From: Simkania negevensis
GTDB taxonomy: Bacteria > Chlamydiota > Chlamydiia > Chlamydiales > JAFITR01
Length of the DNA stretch: 8,135 nt
Direction: 5' to 3'
Assembly (NCBI GenBank): GCA_017116025.1
Contig: JAFITR010000067.1
Location: 1-8,135, forward strand
Positions 6,476-8,135 of this stretch are shown in pieces. A program made the translations under genes and the position numbers. How positions within the stretch are numbered: position 1 is the first letter of the stretch; each line of letters begins with the position of its first letter. The notes under the pieces are model-generated. The model had not been told where the DNA came from, made no database searches, and was given only the letters and a program-made list of their open reading frames with translations.

Positions 6476-7606
6476 CTAAGACGTTTTTGCCGTTGGAATG
6501 AACGACAGCATACGGGACTCGGCGTTAGAGGGGATACCTGTTTTCTGGCGGGCAGCTTCGGTCGAGACGGGAGAGATATTGCTAATGTTGCGAACGATTG
6601 AGACGAGCTCCTCTGGACTATCCAGATTTCTGGTGAGGCCGGCCTCAACCATCGTATTCTTGGTATGCATCTGGTTCATAAAAAATCCTGGAACCCCAGC
6701 AAAGATAGCTTGAGGGATCACAGTAGATGCTTGAGAAATCACCAGAGCAGACATTGCCACGGCCTCCTCGACAGGAATATCTCCTTGAGAAATGCGTACT
6801 TGTTGAAGGAGTCCCTTATCGGCCAGAATTTGGTATTCGGGGAGCTCCCTTGGAAGAGTCATGTGCATTTTAGGGTGCGTGTGAATCAGGAAAGCAAGCG
6901 AAATGTCATCCGAGGCTTCGTTAGTTAGCGAAGTGATCCCGTCAGTAAACTGCAGAAACGAGTTCTCGTAGCCTTGGCCGTATCCCCCAATGTAAGTCAC
7001 GAGCACAGTGGCGCGTGTGTAACCATGCTTTTCAAGAGTTGCACCCTTGTCGAGCTCCTTGACTCTTGCAACAAAATGATCTAATGAGGGATGGCCCACC
7101 ACAGCTATTGAATGGCAATTATCTGGCAGGTCCTTAGCAATTACCAGTGAGGGTACCATGAAGGTCATTGTGTCGTTAAGGAATCTCTCAACGGTCGCTC
7201 GACTGGGGTTGTCGGCCACCTTCATGTTCATGTTGTCGTAGTAGACGATGACCCGCAAGGCCACTTGGCTAGCTCTCATGGCTAAAGCGATCTGGTACTG
7301 CACCATGGAAACGGCTCCCGTGAGAATCGTTGCCGGATTAAGTCTTTTCAATCTGGCAATAATCTCAGTGAGTTCCGCCTTGGTGAGGGCATCTTCGCGT
7401 TGCCAACGAGTGGGATCTATCCTCCTAACCCCAGGGCACTCCTGTACGAGATCGAAGACACGTGAGGCCGCTAACTGCATGCGACCGATGTTAGCTGCGG
7501 ACGCACCCATCGCTACAACGTGAAAGTTCACACCGCGCTCTTCAAGCCTACGGCACACGCCTGAAAAGGCCACTGTTTCCCCCACATCATATCCGAGCAC
7601 AACCAC
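6476..7606 (-). CDS. GT-B-fold-like protein, possible glycosyltransferase/epimerase, 5' end out of frame
   Basis: I do not recognise this gene. The 376 residues (counted from a GTG at 7606) read as an intact soluble two-domain alpha/beta protein resembling the GT-B fold. The N-terminal Rossmann-like start is VVLGYDVGETVAFSGVCRRL. VVGHPSLDHF (169-178) is like the VGHP motif of lipid-A-disaccharide synthase LpxB, then come IHTHPKMH (241-248) and SALVISQASTVIPQAIFAGVP (from 286), the type of stretch that binds the nucleotide sugar in GT-B enzymes and UDP-GlcNAc 2-epimerases. No membrane segment is evident. The GTG lacks a ribosome-binding site and cuts into the first beta strand, so the true start is probably upstream. 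The frame stays open back to a stop at 7657 but has no ATG, and crosses a nine-C run. A one-base change there would join it to the ORF starting at 7781 (about 434 aa in total). It is convergent with ftsH, ending 7 bp from it. The fold guess is moderate; substrate unknown. Confidence 0.55.
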   Translation of the reverse strand: MVVLGYDVGETVAFSGVCRRLEERGVNFHVVAMGASAANIGRMQLAASRVFDLVQECPGVRRIDPTRWQREDALTKAELTEIIARLKRLNPATILTGAVSMVQYQIALAMRASQVALRVIVYYDNMNMKVADNPSRATVERFLNDTMTFMVPSLVIAKDLPDNCHSIAVVGHPSLDHFVARVKELDKGATLEKHGYTRATVLVTYIGGYGQGYENSFLQFTDGITSLTNEASDDISLAFLIHTHPKMHMTLPRELPEYQILADKGLLQQVRISQGDIPVEEAVAMSALVISQASTVIPQAIFAGVPGFFMNQMHTKNTMVEAGLTRNLDSPEELVSIVRNISNISPVSTEAARQKTGIPSNAESRMLSFIPTAKTS

Positions 7607-7781
7607 CGATGCATTGGGGGGGGGCGGTGACGGCCGCAGCAGAAACGAGAGCGCTCAGACTTATGTAGACGGGAGGTAGTCTCGCCAATGCGCTCAAACA
7701 AGGTGTTCTCTCAGTGACCAACGACGGCGAGGCGGGTGGTAAAGAAGCAACAGAATTATTTGATGTAGTAGGCGCTGACAT
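7587..7781 (-). CDS. Upstream ORF, likely the N-terminal part of the GT-B-like gene
   Basis: A 64-codon ORF starts at ATG 7781, with GGGGAA (7798-7793) 11 bases upstream as a plausible ribosome-binding site. Its first 55 residues are rich in Ser, Ala, Pro and Thr, with a weakly hydrophobic stretch at about 38-53 (VYISLSALVSAAAVTA) that could be a signal-anchor or only a linker. It reads into the nine-C run as Ala-Pro-Pro, then continues nine residues in the wrong frame and stops at 7587. With eight or eleven C it would continue as Asn-Ala-Ser-Val-Val-Val-Leu-Gly, straight into the downstream protein. Read alone it matches nothing I know. It may be an ON/OFF leader of a phase-variable gene, one half of a frameshifted gene, or chance. 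Confidence 0.4.
   Translation of the reverse strand: MSAPTTSNNSVASLPPASPSLVTERTPCLSALARLPPVYISLSALVSAAAVTAPPQCIGGCARI
7616..7624 (-). repeat. Homopolymeric run of nine C (plus strand G9)
   Basis: The nine consecutive G on the plus strand are the longest G/C homopolymer in the window. It lies exactly at the junction of the 7781 ORF and the downstream GT-B-like frame, near the 5' end of the gene. Tracts of this kind change length by slipped-strand mispairing, and chlamydial pmp genes are known to carry variable poly-G/C tracts. Eight or eleven C would put the two frames in register. Confidence 0.7.
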
Positions 7782-8135
7782 TTGAAAGCAAATTCCCCAA
7801 TTTTTAGTTACTACTATTCAGTTTATGGTAATTTAACTTGCTATATTAGTATATATTGTAAAATATATAACAGAACTTTTGTTAAAGAGTCTAGACCTCT
7901 AATTGTGCAACCGGTAACAGCGTGTACATTTAATGCGCTCACATGATTGACACTTTCTAATATTTTTTCCACAAAGAGTTTGTCTGATATGAAGATCAAG
8001 TGCATTTTTCTTTGTGTCAAGGCTGAGCGAAGCGAGCCATACGCATCAATCTAAGCGTGCATGTTGTTGTAAATCAGTTGTCTGAAGTTTTAATTTGTCG
8101 GTTTTGTAAAAGATGTTTTGTTTTTGCCCCGGAGG
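7782..8135. other. AT-rich region without a supported gene
   Basis: The first 100 bp probably hold the promoter and leader of the leftward GT-B-like gene. Beyond about 7890 I see no coding frame of useful length, no tRNA and no clear terminator. A small GC-richer island with GGCT...AGCC ends (8031-8048) stands out from the AT-rich surroundings. The final bases end in GGAGG, which could be the ribosome-binding site of a rightward gene starting just past the window, but this cannot be tested here. Confidence 0.5.
7843..7885 (-). promoter_or_regulatory. AT-rich promoter-like region for the GT-B-like gene
   Basis: On the minus strand, TTAACA (7885-7880) is a fair -35 and TACAAT (7860-7855) a fair -10, but they are 19 bp apart. 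Further -10-like hexamers TATACT (7853-7848) and TAATAT (7848-7843) follow without a matching -35. Any of these would give a leader of about 55-70 nt before the ATG at 7781. The region is very AT-rich, so chance matches are expected. Confidence 0.3.

Noticed and set aside
7612..7614. ATG on the minus strand just after the C9 run as start for the GT-B-like gene
   Set aside because: It is in the wrong frame and soon runs into a stop.
7989..8054. 21-codon ORF in the right-hand AT-rich region
   Set aside because: No ribosome-binding site of quality, very short, and its composition is set by the small GC-rich island at 8031-8048.
1..8135. tRNA, rRNA, CRISPR array, insertion sequence
   Set aside because: Searched by eye on both strands; no cloverleaf, no regularly spaced repeats, no transposase and no terminal inverted repeats with target duplication were found.

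Overview
The window looks like a piece of a Chlamydiae chromosome, probably from an environmental, non-Chlamydiaceae lineage. Two things point there. FtsH is long (931 aa) with a greatly enlarged periplasmic part and a core that reads like chlamydial FtsH. The order lptG-lptF / tilS - ftsH matches, from memory, the CT838-CT841 neighbourhood of Chlamydia trachomatis. The genus cannot be fixed without a database search.

Layout. Positions 1-20 hold a rho-independent terminator cut by the window edge, belonging to a rightward gene outside the window. On the minus strand, lptF (2300-1158) and lptG (1155-82) form a tight operon for the two membrane subunits of the lipopolysaccharide exporter. A 60 bp gap separates lptF from the divergent tilS (2361-3359, tRNA-Ile lysidine synthetase). 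This gap holds a palindromic ATTATAAT that can serve as the -10 element in both directions, and two overlapping Met-Lys-stop mini-ORFs that abut the tilS start. A 313 bp intergenic region follows, with a perfect 10 bp inverted repeat (3516-3525 / 3557-3566) and a near-consensus sigma70-type promoter (TTGAAA - 17 bp - TATAAT). Then comes ftsH (3673-6468), a membrane AAA+ zinc protease.

Only 7 bp beyond ftsH and convergent with it lies an unrecognised gene whose product resembles a GT-B-fold glycosyltransferase or epimerase (7606-6476). Its 5' end is the most interesting spot in the window. The reading frame runs back through a run of nine C (minus strand, 7624-7616) but finds no ATG. An upstream ORF with an ATG and a ribosome-binding site (from 7781) enters the same C run in a different frame and stops soon after it. 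Loss of one C, or gain of two, would join them into one protein of about 434 aa. This is the architecture of a phase-variable surface-glycosylation gene caught in the OFF register, but a sequencing indel or a decaying gene would look the same. The last about 350 bp are AT-rich, with promoter-like sequence and no supported gene.

Working together: LptF/LptG handle outer-membrane LPS export, FtsH is the inner-membrane quality-control protease (in E. coli it also controls LPS synthesis through LpxC), and TilS is a housekeeping tRNA-modification enzyme. If the GT-B-like protein acts on surface sugars, the window is weighted to envelope biology, but that link is inference.
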